A DNA stretch of 64,000 nucleotides from Paenibacillus sp. FSL K6-3182 (GCF_037976325.1 NZ_CP150265.1:5469001-5533000), one strand, 5' to 3'. Numbered from the stretch's first letter, positions 1-9,069 are shown. Program-made: numbers and translations. Notes: generated by a model from the sequence alone, not told the origin.

Positions 1-95
1 CATAAGGGAAGTACACACAACAGTGCAATACCACCCAGAAGCACGACAAGCAAAACATCAAATGCCTTGGAGCCAAATGTTTTTTCTATAACCAT
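1..95 (-). CDS. CUT1 sugar ABC transporter permease, LplC-type (N-terminal part only)
   Basis: Only the first 31 codons lie in the window; the gene runs off the left edge. The ATG at 95 has an AAAGGAG ribosome binding site just upstream. The fragment starts MVIEKTFGSKAFD and enters a hydrophobic stretch that would be the first membrane segment. This matches the N-terminus of LplC/YtcP-type permeases, which form the inner-membrane channel with an LplB-type partner. It follows the LplB-type gene (147-1061) by about 50 bases, so it is the expected second permease of the same operon. The family call rests on context and this short N-terminus. Confidence 0.7.
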   Translation of the reverse strand, partial: MVIEKTFGSKAFDVLLVVLLGGIALLCVLPL

Positions 96-146
96 AGTAA
101 TGCTCCTTTATATTAAACATGTCGTCGTGAATTTCGGTTCGTACGT

Positions 147-1061
147 TTAAAAAATACGATAATTTGCAAACTTAGCAGCCAAGAAATAGGAAGTCGCAAT
201 TAAAGTAAAGCTGATAACAGATTTTAACAGCCCCATTGCCGTTGCTAATCCATACTGCAAATTCAACAAACCAGTTCGATATACCCAGGTGTCAATGATA
301 TCCCCGCTAGAATAAACAAGAGGATTATAAAGGTTAAAGATTTGGTCGAATCCCGCATTTAAGACATTTCCAAGACTTAGCACAGTGAGCAAAATAACCG
401 TTGTAATCATGCCAGGCAGTGTGATATTTCTCAAACGCTGCAAGCGCGAGGCACCATCGATCGCAGCTGCTTCATATAAAGAGGGATTGATTCCCGTCAA
501 TGCCGCCAAAAAAATAATCGTATTAAAGCCAAACTCTTTCCAGACATCGCTTCCAACAATGATAAAGGGGAACAAATCCGCTCTGGCAAAAAATAAAGTA
601 GGACTTATGCCGAATACAGACATAATAGCGTTAATCGGTCCATTAAAAGAAAAAATATCCAGAAGAATACCGGAAAGAATAACCCAAGATAGAAAATGGG
701 GCAAATAAACAATCGTCTGAATCCATCTTTTCAAGATGGTTACGCGCAATTCATTCAACAACAAAGCAAAGGTCAGCGGTACGATCAAATTCGCTACAAT
801 TTTCATCACAGCAATGAAAATGGTATTAAAAAATATCGTTTTACTATCATTAAGCGTAAACATATACTTGAAATTTTCCAAACCAATCCACTCAGAATGA
901 AAAATACCTAAGCCAGGATTAAAATCCTGAAAAGCGATAACAATCCCAAACATAGGAACAATACTGAAAAGAGCCAACCAAATAAATCCGGGTAGGAGCA
1001 TGACATAGTAATGCTTGGCATAACCCTTGGTTTTCATATTGTGAATCACTTCCATTCTCAC
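147..1061 (-). CDS. CUT1 sugar ABC transporter permease, LplB-type
   Basis: Integral membrane subunit of a carbohydrate importer. It has about six hydrophobic segments, starting near residue 20, and the cytoplasmic EAA loop appears as EAAAIDGASRLQRLRNITLP in the last third, where the ATPase docks. It ends in the typical YFLAAKFANYRIF tail. The partner permease starts at 95 and the solute-binding lipoprotein lies just upstream (1218-2927). No ATPase is nearby, as is usual for this family, which shares an MsmX-type ATPase. The start is uncertain: the longest reading uses GTG at 1061, but ATG codons at 1055 and 1037 are in frame and none has a strong ribosome binding site. A dispersed repeat ends only a few bases upstream (1068-1180). 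Confidence 0.9.
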   Translation of the reverse strand: MRMEVIHNMKTKGYAKHYYVMLLPGFIWLALFSIVPMFGIVIAFQDFNPGLGIFHSEWIGLENFKYMFTLNDSKTIFFNTIFIAVMKIVANLIVPLTFALLLNELRVTILKRWIQTIVYLPHFLSWVILSGILLDIFSFNGPINAIMSVFGISPTLFFARADLFPFIIVGSDVWKEFGFNTIIFLAALTGINPSLYEAAAIDGASRLQRLRNITLPGMITTVILLTVLSLGNVLNAGFDQIFNLYNPLVYSSGDIIDTWVYRTGLLNLQYGLATAMGLLKSVISFTLIATSYFLAAKFANYRIF

Positions 1062-1067
1062 TTGATC

Positions 1068-1180
1068 AAGGTGAAACGGCTGTTGCCATCAGTTGGCGGC
1101 GCAGTGCGTTTCATTCCGAGAAATATAAGACTTCTTAATCCTTTATAAGCTAACAAATTTATAAATTCTTATATTTTTAA
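1068..1180 (-). repeat. Dispersed intergenic repeat, copy 1
   Basis: About 70 bases from 1068 align without gaps to 56780-56849 at roughly 80 percent identity by hand count. Both begin AAGGTGAAACGGCTGT, carry a GGCGGC block and continue through TTCCGAG to ATATAAGACTTCTT. Beyond that both contain a second arm (for example TTCTTATA here) able to pair with TATAAGA. Here it lies between an SBP gene and its permease gene, antisense to the operon. It is not coding. It could be a REP- or MITE-like element or a small RNA-like structure; two copies in one window suggest a family in the genome. Confidence 0.65.
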
Positions 1181-1208
1181 AGAAAGGCGACAGATTTCAC
1201 TGACGCCT
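1174..1208 (-). terminator. Stem-loop with T-run after the SBP gene
   Basis: The minus strand reads AGGCGTCAG, a six-base loop, CTGTCGCCT, then TTCTTTAAAAA. This is a 9-bp stem with one mismatch followed by a T-rich run, directly after the SBP stop codon. It sits inside the SBP-permease operon, where such stem-loops usually lower permease expression relative to the SBP. Confidence 0.65.
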
Positions 1209-1217
1209 CTAGGGATT

Positions 1218-2927
1218 TTACTGTTTTGCAATTTCGTCTACTTCTGCTAGAATCTGATCTCCGCCTTGCTTCTTCCAATCGAGTACAAACTGATCAAATG
1301 AATCTAATGGCGCAGCACCCATAATAATTTTGAGGAATGTTTCTTTTTCCAATTTATCTAATGCAGCCCATTTTCTTTCCATCGTTTTTGTCTGTGAATA
1401 GGTAACGCTATAAGTTTTCTTATACGGCTGCTGCAATGGCGATATGCCTACAAATGTTGAATACATTCGTTTCCATACGCCTATATCAGCATTCGGATTC
1501 CAATACTGAATATCATAATTGTCGTAGGGTTCTAATTTAACTTTTTTGATATTTTCAGCATCAGCCTTTAATAAATTATATCCGGGAAGATCTAGCTCTT
1601 CCGGTTGTTTCGTACCCGCTAAAACCTCTTTTAACATATTATAGGTAACATCCATTACATCCATCGAAGCATAAACCAAACGCAATGGATAATTGCTAAT
1701 CGCAACATTCACATCGAATTTTGATTCGTCGCGATACAAAAGATTTTGCATTTTAATTGCTGCTTCTGGATGCTCATAGCCCTTGCGGACAACAAGATAT
1801 TGATTCGACGGGTTACCCATATGTGGAGTGAATTCACCCTTACTATCAAGAGGTACAGCATAAGCCTGCCAGTTTGCTTCTGGGTTGTTCTTGATCGCAT
1901 CCGCTAACGGGCCGTACCCGCCTGACCACCATACACCAAAATAAATACCTGCGGTTCCATTCTTGATCAATTCCTGAGCATTCTTACGAATACTCATTTC
2001 CTTGTCAATTAAACCCTTTGCATAAAAATCACGCAGTTTAGAAAGCGCTTGCTTTGTTTCTGGCTGAATAGAACCATAAGTTGTTTTCCCCTCAGAATCC
2101 TTCACCCAAAATCCAGGATAGGAATGAAAAGAAGCGAACACGGGATCAAACCCATAATTGTTATTATTCGGATTCATAAAATCCGCATTGATAGTTCCTC
2201 CCAATTGCGGGCCCGAGATAGCGACCGTATCTGCCTTTCCATTACCGTCGGGATCCTGTTCCACAAAAGCCTTAGCCACATTTTCCAGATCATCTATCGT
2301 TTTTGGCGGCTCTAGACCTAGCTTATCTAACCAATCCTTGCGGATCCACATGTAATGGACCATATCTGATTCCGGTGTTACATTTGGCAAGGCATACATT
2401 TTCCCATCTACTGTAACTGATTTGAGTGCGAGCCCATTCGTTGTTTCAACGATGCCTTTAATGGTAGGCGAAGCATATTTATTATAAACATCAGTTAAAT
2501 CCTCAAGCTGGCCGCTCTTTACCATTTGCCTAAACTGCGTCTCTTTCACAACCATCGCATCAGGCAAGTCGTTACTGGCAATGGATAAATTGATCTTCTG
2601 TTCGTAATCTTTGCCTCCAGCAGCCTGCCAAACAATTTTCGTATCTATGTTCAATTGTTCTTTAATATAACGGGTATACTGGTTGTTCTCAGGAGATTCC
2701 CCGTCTGGCAAGCTTTTATCCGACGCATCAATTTCTTTTCCAATTCTAATTGTGATTGGCTCCTCGGATTTTCCAAAAGGATCTGCTTCTTCTTGTATCT
2801 CTTCCGTTTGTGCTCCTTCCGTTGAAGGCTTTGATGGTTCTTTGGAAGTACCTGAATTACTGCATGCCGGTAATACAACTAACATAGCTGCAAGTAACAT
2901 TTGAATGCATTTTTTAGACTTGCTCAT
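1218..2927 (-). CDS. Extracellular solute-binding lipoprotein (LplA-like)
   Basis: Substrate-capture subunit of the importer with the permeases at 147-1061 and 1-95. The 569-residue product begins MSKSKKCIQM and has a signal peptide ending in the lipobox LPAC, followed by a Ser/Thr/Glu-rich linker. The body has type-1 SBP features, including the calcium-site-like DPDGNGKAD segment near the middle. ATG at 2927 is preferred over an upstream in-frame start (2963) because GAAGGAA sits six bases before it and the signal peptide then has normal length. It resembles the SBP at 60612-62324 in overall plan and C-terminus. The substrate is probably an oligosaccharide, but this cannot be read from sequence. 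Confidence 0.92.
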   Translation of the reverse strand: MSKSKKCIQMLLAAMLVVLPACSNSGTSKEPSKPSTEGAQTEEIQEEADPFGKSEEPITIRIGKEIDASDKSLPDGESPENNQYTRYIKEQLNIDTKIVWQAAGGKDYEQKINLSIASNDLPDAMVVKETQFRQMVKSGQLEDLTDVYNKYASPTIKGIVETTNGLALKSVTVDGKMYALPNVTPESDMVHYMWIRKDWLDKLGLEPPKTIDDLENVAKAFVEQDPDGNGKADTVAISGPQLGGTINADFMNPNNNNYGFDPVFASFHSYPGFWVKDSEGKTTYGSIQPETKQALSKLRDFYAKGLIDKEMSIRKNAQELIKNGTAGIYFGVWWSGGYGPLADAIKNNPEANWQAYAVPLDSKGEFTPHMGNPSNQYLVVRKGYEHPEAAIKMQNLLYRDESKFDVNVAISNYPLRLVYASMDVMDVTYNMLKEVLAGTKQPEELDLPGYNLLKADAENIKKVKLEPYDNYDIQYWNPNADIGVWKRMYSTFVGISPLQQPYKKTYSVTYSQTKTMERKWAALDKLEKETFLKIIMGAAPLDSFDQFVLDWKKQGGDQILAEVDEIAKQ

Positions 2928-2945
2928 GCGTGTTCCTTCTTTCAC

Positions 2946-3113
2946 TTTTGAATTTGTCCACACCTAAAAGGTAACACACAAAAGCTTCTCGTTTAGATAG
3001 ACATAAGTACCACGTTTAGAGAGGTAAATGACCGAAGATTAGCAAGGTTTTGCGGCTCTTTTCGTAGCTATTTAGCATTTCCCCCCCTATTTCTCGGTCA
3101 TATCTCTACCTAT
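2946..3113 (-). repeat. Duplicated promoter region, copy A (3' end of RR gene plus SBP upstream DNA)
   Basis: This stretch covers the last codons of the response regulator gene and nearly all DNA between it and the SBP start. It aligns over about 165 bases with 7738-7904, upstream of the ManD-like gene. The best-kept blocks are the GATAGACATA/CACGTTTAGAG/GGTAAATGA segment, AAAAGGTAACACA and TTTTGAATTTG. Because it precedes the SBP gene it probably holds the SBP promoter and the binding sites of the adjacent AraC-type regulator (inference). Confidence 0.75.
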
Positions 3114-4511
3114 ATCATGCGTTTTATCATACGCTTGTCGGTATTTACTCGGAAGCATATCCGTTTGCTCTCGAAAGGTGCGGCTAAAATATTTTTCATC
3201 CATATAACCAACGTTTTCTGCAATCCAAAGAATGGTCTTGTTGGTATAGAGCAGAAGCTCCTTTGCTTTCTCGATGCGAACCTGTCGTAAATAGTCACTA
3301 AAATTCATACCAACAATTTCTTTAAAGCATTGGCTAAAATAGCTTCGACTCATGTTGACCCTTTTAGCAATGTTAGCTGCAGTAATCTGATGATTCATCT
3401 CTTCATGAGCGATATGAACAGCTTTAATAATGCATTCCACAACCTCTTGGGAAAATGTGGGTTTAACAATGGCGCTGCGGGTCATATTACGAATGGTTAT
3501 AAACCATGTATCCACTTGATCCCATGAATCAAAAGAATCTGGCAGCTGAATTTTTAATATGCCCACAGGAGAGAATATAAGATTCCATTTATCGATTAAC
3601 GAATACAGCAGCCCAAGCAGCATCGCCTGAGGCAGCCGCATCATCTTCAAAGTATAGAGTTGATGATTAAATAGACTGTCTTGATAAATCCATTCATAAG
3701 ACGACCATTGCTCCTTCGCATGATTCATGCTTTCTTCAGACCTTACTTGCTTGTGATTGTCCCCCTCTTGCAGCAAAATAGACTGAACGCTAGAATGCGG
3801 ATCATAGTCGTAAAAGAAATCCTTCTCTCTATATTCTCTTAGCCGACGATGTACATCTTTATGACATTTACCATAAAGACCATTAAGCTTGATTAGATTC
3901 CAACCCGGTTTAGTACAGATGACCTGTGAAAACCGTTCCAGCCATAATTCGTTGGATTGCTCTAGCGGTTGCATCCAGAACCAAAGATTAATATCCACCT
4001 CAACTATGGATTGGTCTGTCTTATCGCTCCATTCTTTTACCCAATACTCTCCAACAGCCTTGTTATTAGAAAGCAATGCGTAGCCTCGATCCATTGAAAA
4101 AAGCTCATTTGCATTTGGATCTCTTTTTTGTTCCTGCATAATTCGGTTGTAGATTCTTTCAAGTACTTCCTCAAAGCGCTCTTTTTCAAGCTGAACTTTA
4201 GCAATGTAATCAATCGCGCCTAATCTAAGCGCCTCTTGGATGTACTCAAAATCCTGATGAAGCGTCAAGACTACAGTATAGATATGAGAGAACTCTTTAC
4301 GGACCTTTTTTATTAATTCAATCCCCGACATCACAGGCATAGCTAAATCAGTAAGCAGTAAATCAACACGATTGGATTCCAAAAATTCCAATGCTTTTTT
4401 GCCGTTACTTGCTTCACCGACAACCTCCATATCGAAATTCTCCCAAGGCATTGCCGAAATAAGTCCCTTTCGAACTAATTTATCATCATCAACAATCATC
4501 ACTTTAATCAT
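3087..4511 (-). CDS. YesN-type response regulator (receiver plus AraC HTH)
   Basis: The 474-residue cytoplasmic regulator has an N-terminal receiver (MIKVMIVDDDK, phospho-acceptor Asp55 in LLLTDLAMP), a long middle region, and a C-terminal AraC-type double helix-turn-helix with NMSRSYFSQCFKEIVG and IAENVGYMDEKYFSRTF. It is partnered with the histidine kinase at 4504-6264, whose stop codon it overlaps by eight bases, so the pair is translationally coupled. TTGGAGG lies 12 bases before the ATG; a TTG at 4523 is an alternative. The likely target is the SBP-permease operon immediately downstream, and possibly the duplicated promoter at 7738-7904. Confidence 0.93.
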   Translation of the reverse strand: MIKVMIVDDDKLVRKGLISAMPWENFDMEVVGEASNGKKALEFLESNRVDLLLTDLAMPVMSGIELIKKVRKEFSHIYTVVLTLHQDFEYIQEALRLGAIDYIAKVQLEKERFEEVLERIYNRIMQEQKRDPNANELFSMDRGYALLSNNKAVGEYWVKEWSDKTDQSIVEVDINLWFWMQPLEQSNELWLERFSQVICTKPGWNLIKLNGLYGKCHKDVHRRLREYREKDFFYDYDPHSSVQSILLQEGDNHKQVRSEESMNHAKEQWSSYEWIYQDSLFNHQLYTLKMMRLPQAMLLGLLYSLIDKWNLIFSPVGILKIQLPDSFDSWDQVDTWFITIRNMTRSAIVKPTFSQEVVECIIKAVHIAHEEMNHQITAANIAKRVNMSRSYFSQCFKEIVGMNFSDYLRQVRIEKAKELLLYTNKTILWIAENVGYMDEKYFSRTFREQTDMLPSKYRQAYDKTHDIGRDMTEK

Positions 4512-6264
4512 GATTTGGTTCAACCTCCAAGAGGGGCAAGCTTAAGAAAATGCTTGTCCCTTTCCCTAGCACACTATTAATTTTCAACTCTGCCCGCTCG
4601 CCATATTGAGATTCAATCATGCGCTTCACATAGTTCATCCCTATGCCCATGCCAACCTTATTGTTTTCAACTTCTGAGCTGTTTAACAACTTTTCAATGG
4701 TTTCTTCTGACATCCCTGACCCGTTGTCATGAATGGAAATATTGATCATTTGTGTTAATTTCACATCAACTCGAATGAAGCCCTCATCACTTAAGCCATG
4801 ATAAAGGGAGTTTTCTACGAGTGGTTGCAGGATGAACCGAGGAATCGGCATTTTCAATACCTCTTCATCCATATGAATCTGCACATCAAATTGAAAATCA
4901 TAACGAATTTGCTGCAAAATAAGGTATTGCTTCAACGCCTCTAGCTCCTCTTGAATCGTTGAGGATTGTCCAAGCTTCCCCAAATTATAATGCAGCAGTT
5001 TATTTAATGACGATACAAGACGATCAATCTCGTTCTGCCCGTTCATGACAGCCAGCCAGTGCACCGTATCCAACGTATTCATCAAAAAATGAGGATTGAT
5101 TTGATATAGCAGCTTCTCGACCTCAAGATCCGCTCTGCGCCTCTCCTTCTGTTCAACCTCCGCAAACAAATCCCAAATTTGAACTTTCATTTGCCGAAAT
5201 TGATCCAGGAGGAAGTCAAACTCTGGTATTCTAGTTCTTGCTATACCTGTCTGAATTCCATTTTGAGCCATCAGCTTAATTTCTTTATTGAAACCGCTCA
5301 ATGGTCGATACACCATTTTCCACAATAGCCATGCCATGAATAGACTCATCACCAAAAAAACAATCGAAAATAGCAGGATTTGAACGAACCATCGATTCAT
5401 CTCCTTGTTATAATCGGCTTTAGGGATCACGGAAACAATGCTCCATCCTTGACTGCTTACTTTCCTAAACCATTTATACCCATTATGTGTACCGAAAGGC
5501 TTTCCCTCTTCAATGCCAGGGAACGTTGTATCTATTGCAAAGGCATCCGGTAATTCGCTATAGGCAATTCTACCATCATTATCAAGAAATATATGGGAGT
5601 TATTCCCACCGGTTTGATCATTGCTAAGGATGCTTTGCGTCAAATGTAATCCTGTTTCTATGTAAACATAAACATCATTTCGATTAGGCAGATCGACTTT
5701 TCTTAAAGCAGACAGCACATATTGATTTTCGAATCGGTTATTGCTCATATGCGGTCCATAATAGGAAATTCCAGAATACTTGGCAAGCAATGGCGATTTT
5801 TCCGGGAAAAAGTTATCCTTGACTCCCAAATTTTCAAGATCATAGGAATGATCGTCTTGGAAATAATACAAGGTTAATCCGATACTCGGATTCGTAAAAG
5901 TAATGAGGCTTAATTCTTCCTTCAGATTGCTTATCATTTTGTAGCGCTCGAATGGTTTGCGATCCGCACTTGTTAAAAATTCATCTAATTTCTTGCCTAC
6001 ACTGCCTTCAAAAGCAAGCTGTTGGGATACATGATTTAAATTACTGATCGTATTCTCTAACGAAAGCTCTACTTGATTTAAGTTGCTTTGAATGCCACTT
6101 TGAATTTTATTGGTAAGAATGGAGTAGATCGTATAGTAAGAAATCAGGCCTATACTAATAAACGGAATCAATGAGCTAAGCAGGAAGATAATAATAATCC
6201 TCTTCTTCAAGGTCAAGTAATCATAAAGAAATGCTTTGAACGTTCTCCTCATGCTGATAAACAT
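4504..6264 (-). CDS. YesM-type sensor histidine kinase
   Basis: The 586-residue membrane kinase has one transmembrane segment at about 20-45, an extracellular sensing region to about residue 290, a second segment at about 295-318, a HAMP-like linker, then the His_kinase/HATPase module. The phospho-acceptor histidine is in INPHFLMNT near residue 390, with N-box PLVENSLYHG, G1 DNGSGM and G2 VGMGIGMNYV. It phosphorylates the overlapping response regulator in answer to an extracellular, probably sugar, signal. ATG at 6264 is chosen because GGGAGTG precedes it; a TTG at 6282 is in frame but lacks a site. Confidence 0.93.
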   Translation of the reverse strand: MFISMRRTFKAFLYDYLTLKKRIIIIFLLSSLIPFISIGLISYYTIYSILTNKIQSGIQSNLNQVELSLENTISNLNHVSQQLAFEGSVGKKLDEFLTSADRKPFERYKMISNLKEELSLITFTNPSIGLTLYYFQDDHSYDLENLGVKDNFFPEKSPLLAKYSGISYYGPHMSNNRFENQYVLSALRKVDLPNRNDVYVYIETGLHLTQSILSNDQTGGNNSHIFLDNDGRIAYSELPDAFAIDTTFPGIEEGKPFGTHNGYKWFRKVSSQGWSIVSVIPKADYNKEMNRWFVQILLFSIVFLVMSLFMAWLLWKMVYRPLSGFNKEIKLMAQNGIQTGIARTRIPEFDFLLDQFRQMKVQIWDLFAEVEQKERRRADLEVEKLLYQINPHFLMNTLDTVHWLAVMNGQNEIDRLVSSLNKLLHYNLGKLGQSSTIQEELEALKQYLILQQIRYDFQFDVQIHMDEEVLKMPIPRFILQPLVENSLYHGLSDEGFIRVDVKLTQMINISIHDNGSGMSEETIEKLLNSSEVENNKVGMGIGMNYVKRMIESQYGERAELKINSVLGKGTSIFLSLPLLEVEPNHD

Positions 6265-6399
6265 CGAACTGCACACTCCCAAGAAAATAATAAATGCTTA
6301 ATCAATCAAATTTAAATTTCCCCTTCACTATACTCAATCATACCATGACTGATTTCTTGTTATCTGAAATAGAAACTCCAGCAAGGCTAAATTGAAATA

Positions 6400-6427
6400 G
6401 GCAAAGCCTTATTTCTACAGCTTTGCC
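6400..6427 (-). terminator. Weak stem-loop after the ManD-like gene
   Basis: GGCAAAGC pairs with GCTTTGCC across a 12-base loop between the ManD-like stop codon (6485) and the kinase start (6264). The minus strand continues TATTTC, a poor T-run, so termination is likely partial. Confidence 0.45.
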
Positions 6428-6484
6428 GTCTTTATTTAAACTAGGTGTTTTGCTCTTCGAAAGCCATTTGGCTAATACTATCTA

Positions 6485-7681
6485 TTAAGGTCGGGCGGAG
6501 GTTCCGTCTGGCAGACGAGCCAGCGTCCATGCGGGAACCACGTTCTCACACTGGAATTTAGCAGCCATTTTCTCATCTATATCAATACCTAGGCCTGGTT
6601 TCTCGTTCGGGTACACATATCCATCTCTAGATTCAGGTATTCCTGAGAATACTTCGTGAATCTCGTCTTTAAAACCATTCCATTCCTGAATACCGAAATT
6701 GATGCTGCTGACATCCAAATGTACGTTTGCCGCATGTCCAACCGGGGAAACATCGCCAGGACCATGCCACGCCGTGCGAATGCCATAAGCCTCACAAAGC
6801 GAGATCATCTTTTGGGCTGGTGTGATCCCGCCGATTTGGCTTACGTGGATACGAATATAGTCAATCAAACGTCCTGAGATCAATGGCATCCATTCGTTCG
6901 GATTGTTAAACAGCTCGCCCATCGCGATAGGTGTCGTTGTGTGCTGTCGGATCAGTTTAAACCATTCGATTTGCTCCGGAGGCAGTGCATCCTCCAAATA
7001 GAACAACTCGAATTTCTCTAGCTGCTTAGCAAAGCCTACCGCATCGATTGGGGTCAGTCGTTCATGGATATCATGGATTAGCTCCACATCCCAACCTATT
7101 GTGCTTCGTAAATGCTCGAACATTTCAATAATACCTCTCCTATATACCTTAGGATCATAGTAAGCACCATCCAACGCATGATCCGGCTTCACGATCTTGT
7201 GATCACGTCCACCGTACAAACCCATTTGACATCGAACATAACGGTAGCCTTCCTCTAGGCAGGCGCGCACATTTTTTTCTACTTCTTCTTTACTGCTGCC
7301 ATCGGCATGCTTATAAATTGCTGCACCTTCACGACACTTTCCGCCTAGCAGTTGATATACTGGCAGTCCAGCTATTTTCCCTTTAATATCCCACAAGGCC
7401 ATATCGACCCCGGACAAAGCATTATTAAATTCCGGTCCATTTCTCCAATACCCGCTGACCATTGCTGTCTGCCAAATATCTTCGATACGGTGCACATCCT
7501 TACCGATTAAGAATGGCTTTAAGTGGTCTTCGATTGCCGAAGCTACGGTCAAATAACGCTGTGTAAATGTAGCACAGCCCAAGCCGTACAAGCCAGGCTC
7601 TGAAGTTTCAATTTTAACAACAACCAGATTAATTCCCTCTGGTGCAGTCAGTATTGCTTTAACATCACGAATTGTTATCAT
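6485..7681 (-). CDS. Mannonate dehydratase-like enolase-superfamily enzyme (ManD/RspA group)
   Basis: The 398-residue protein has the mandelate racemase/muconate-lactonizing enzyme fold. The capping domain carries YLTVASAIEDHL and GVDMALWDIKGK, and the barrel carries the metal ligands expected of ManD: Asp in HDIHERLTP, Glu in YLEDALPPEQ, Glu in MGELFNN, then the His region AWHGPGDVSPVGHAANVHL. The C-terminus, LARLPDGTSARP, resembles the ManD ending. ManD proteins dehydrate D-mannonate (or D-gluconate) to 2-keto-3-deoxy-gluconate, a step in glucuronate breakdown; many RspA-like members have low or no such activity, so substrate is uncertain. Its upstream DNA copies the SBP promoter region, suggesting shared control. 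Confidence 0.85.
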   Translation of the reverse strand: MITIRDVKAILTAPEGINLVVVKIETSEPGLYGLGCATFTQRYLTVASAIEDHLKPFLIGKDVHRIEDIWQTAMVSGYWRNGPEFNNALSGVDMALWDIKGKIAGLPVYQLLGGKCREGAAIYKHADGSSKEEVEKNVRACLEEGYRYVRCQMGLYGGRDHKIVKPDHALDGAYYDPKVYRRGIIEMFEHLRSTIGWDVELIHDIHERLTPIDAVGFAKQLEKFELFYLEDALPPEQIEWFKLIRQHTTTPIAMGELFNNPNEWMPLISGRLIDYIRIHVSQIGGITPAQKMISLCEAYGIRTAWHGPGDVSPVGHAANVHLDVSSINFGIQEWNGFKDEIHEVFSGIPESRDGYVYPNEKPGLGIDIDEKMAAKFQCENVVPAWTLARLPDGTSARP

Positions 7682-7737
7682 CTATTTTCTCCTTTATCCA
7701 TACCCATAAATAATGTCTGAATGCATCTTACTTTTAA

Positions 7738-7904
7738 TTTTGAATTTGCCACATCAAAAAGGTAACACAAAAAAGCCCACCGCTGGGATAGACATAGGTA
7801 GCACGTTTAGAGCGGTAAATGATCAAAGATTAACAAGACTGCGCTATTCTTTTCTCAGCTTTCTAGCATTTCTCCCCCTATTTATCGGACATATCTCTAC
7901 CTAT
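7738..7904 (-). repeat. Duplicated promoter region, copy B, with remnant of a response regulator gene
   Basis: This is a diverged copy of 2946-3113 in the same orientation. On the minus strand it begins with a remnant whose last codons read IGRDMSDK-stop (stop at 7878-7880), matching the IGRDMTEK-stop end of the regulator at 3087, then the same GGTAAATGA, CACGTTTAGAG, GATAGACATA, GGTAACACA and TTTTGAATTTG blocks. In copy A this region leads into the SBP gene; here it leads into the ManD-like gene. The arrangement looks like the scar of an operon duplication followed by a deletion that left the promoter to drive another gene. Confidence 0.75.
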
Positions 7905-7914
7905 TTCCATACAA

Positions 7915-7946
7915 AAGCGACCATGCTCAGATGTGCATGATCGCTT
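7915..7946 (-). terminator. Stem-loop upstream of the duplicated promoter
   Basis: AAGCGACCATGC and GCATGATCGCTT form a 12-bp stem with one mismatch; the minus strand then reads TTTTGTATGG. It separates the ManD transcription unit from DNA to its right. Confidence 0.5.
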
Positions 7947-8040
7947 AATGTTTTCCATTAATTCCTTACTAAGCATTATTATTTATACTTAGCAAAGTCA
8001 AAATCACATGGGTTAGCACAAGATCATTAAGATATTTATT

Positions 8041-8287
8041 GCCATTCCAATAGAGGCGATCGAACAGTTTATCGATGTGATCCTTGCCATTCAAGAGCAT
8101 GTCGATCCCACACTCACCACGGCCAGAAAAAGATCTCGTCTGGTTCCTTGAAGAGTACTCCCCTACTCTTCAGGATTGGCAGCGCGATATTCTATCTATG
8201 CTTCGCGATGAGATGCTCTATTTCTGGCCTCAAATCGAGACCAAGATTATGAACGAAGGCTGGGCTTCGTATCGCCAAGGTGCTTAG
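8041..8287 (+). pseudogene. spoVR: spoVR fragment, internal part (frameshifted)
   Basis: One frame gives [19 protein letters not shown] from about 8052, then a second frame gives [20 protein letters not shown] and [20 protein letters not shown] up to 8272, ending at a stop soon after. Both stretches match the interior of SpoVR, a spore-cortex-related protein of usually more than 450 residues, but with a frameshift and a gap between them. The rest of the C-terminal half is absent. The matching N-terminal part lies downstream at 9070-9420, so the order is scrambled. No start or ribosome binding site serves this piece. The family identity comes from recalled SpoVR sequence, not from a search. 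Confidence 0.75.
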
Positions 8288-8300
8288 GTTTCGAGGGACA

Positions 8301-8332
8301 AAAAATAACCGGTCGAGAGTTTATCTCGCCGG
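8301..8332 (-). terminator. Rho-independent terminator of the Uma2 gene
   Basis: On the minus strand CCGGCGAGA, a short loop and TCTCGACCGG form a hairpin followed by TTATTTTTTG, just after the stop codon at 8349. Confidence 0.75.
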
Positions 8333-8348
8333 CTGATTGTGTTTGTTA

Positions 8349-8912
8349 TTACAGACTGAATAGCGTGTTCATAGGCACTCGTAAATCTTTAAAGATGATG
8401 GATTGGATCGTTTCCTGCTCCATATATAAATGACGCACTTGGTAACTGCCATCCTGCAGAGCATAGACATGAACCGTTCGATTCCCAGGATCGACAATCC
8501 AATACTCCTGTACCCCATGCTTTTGATATAAGTTGAACTTCTCATTAAAGTCCTTCAATGCAGTGGAAGGTGACAGCACTTCAATGATTATAGTCGGCGC
8601 ACCGTGACTGCCGTTCTTGGATATTTGGTCCTTAGAACAAACAACCGAGAGATCAGGTTGAGTGACGTGATCGGGTGATTGATACTCTTCACTTTCACTG
8701 AAAAACACATCAAACGGAGCCACAAACACATAGCAACTCCGATTCTGGAAGAACGTCCGTAGGGCGAAATGAAGCTCTCCTACAATAAATTGATGCAATG
8801 AGGTAGGAGCTAGAGACATATTATAAGCTTTGCCGTTAATTAACTCCCACGTTCCTTCCCATGTCAGCCAATCTTGATAGGTATGAATTTTCTTCTCATC
8901 TGGATTTGACAC
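8349..8912 (-). CDS. Uma2 family endonuclease-like protein (DUF820)
   Basis: The 187-residue protein has the PD-(D/E)xK nuclease fold of the Uma2/DUF820 family. Visible marks are the N-terminal YQDWLTWEGTWELINGKAYN, the TQPDLSVVC strand with its Asp, IIIEVLSPST with its Glu, and the YWIVDPGNRTVHVY segment. GTG at 8912 is the start, with AAGGAGG nine bases upstream. The physiological role of the family is unclear; members are scattered and multi-copy in some genomes, and a link to mobile DNA has been suggested. It sits alone with its own terminator between two spoVR fragments of opposite orientation, so its arrival may relate to the spoVR rearrangement. Confidence 0.85.
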   Translation of the reverse strand: MSNPDEKKIHTYQDWLTWEGTWELINGKAYNMSLAPTSLHQFIVGELHFALRTFFQNRSCYVFVAPFDVFFSESEEYQSPDHVTQPDLSVVCSKDQISKNGSHGAPTIIIEVLSPSTALKDFNEKFNLYQKHGVQEYWIVDPGNRTVHVYALQDGSYQVRHLYMEQETIQSIIFKDLRVPMNTLFSL

Positions 8913-9069
8913 AATGTTCGACCTCCTTCTGATTTTGCGTGTGAACTTTTACTAATTGTACCATGATCAAACGAATTGTTGCTAATTTTCACTCGTTCAT
9001 TATCAACAGTATTACCCGATTATTAGCAGTGTTTCACCTATCTCACAAATTCTGATAGGGGGTTCAACA

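Noticed and set aside
7713..7940. 75-codon frame covering the duplicated promoter
   Set aside because: On the plus strand it reads through the copy of the regulator end and promoter in the wrong direction; the similarity to 2946-3113 explains the region better.
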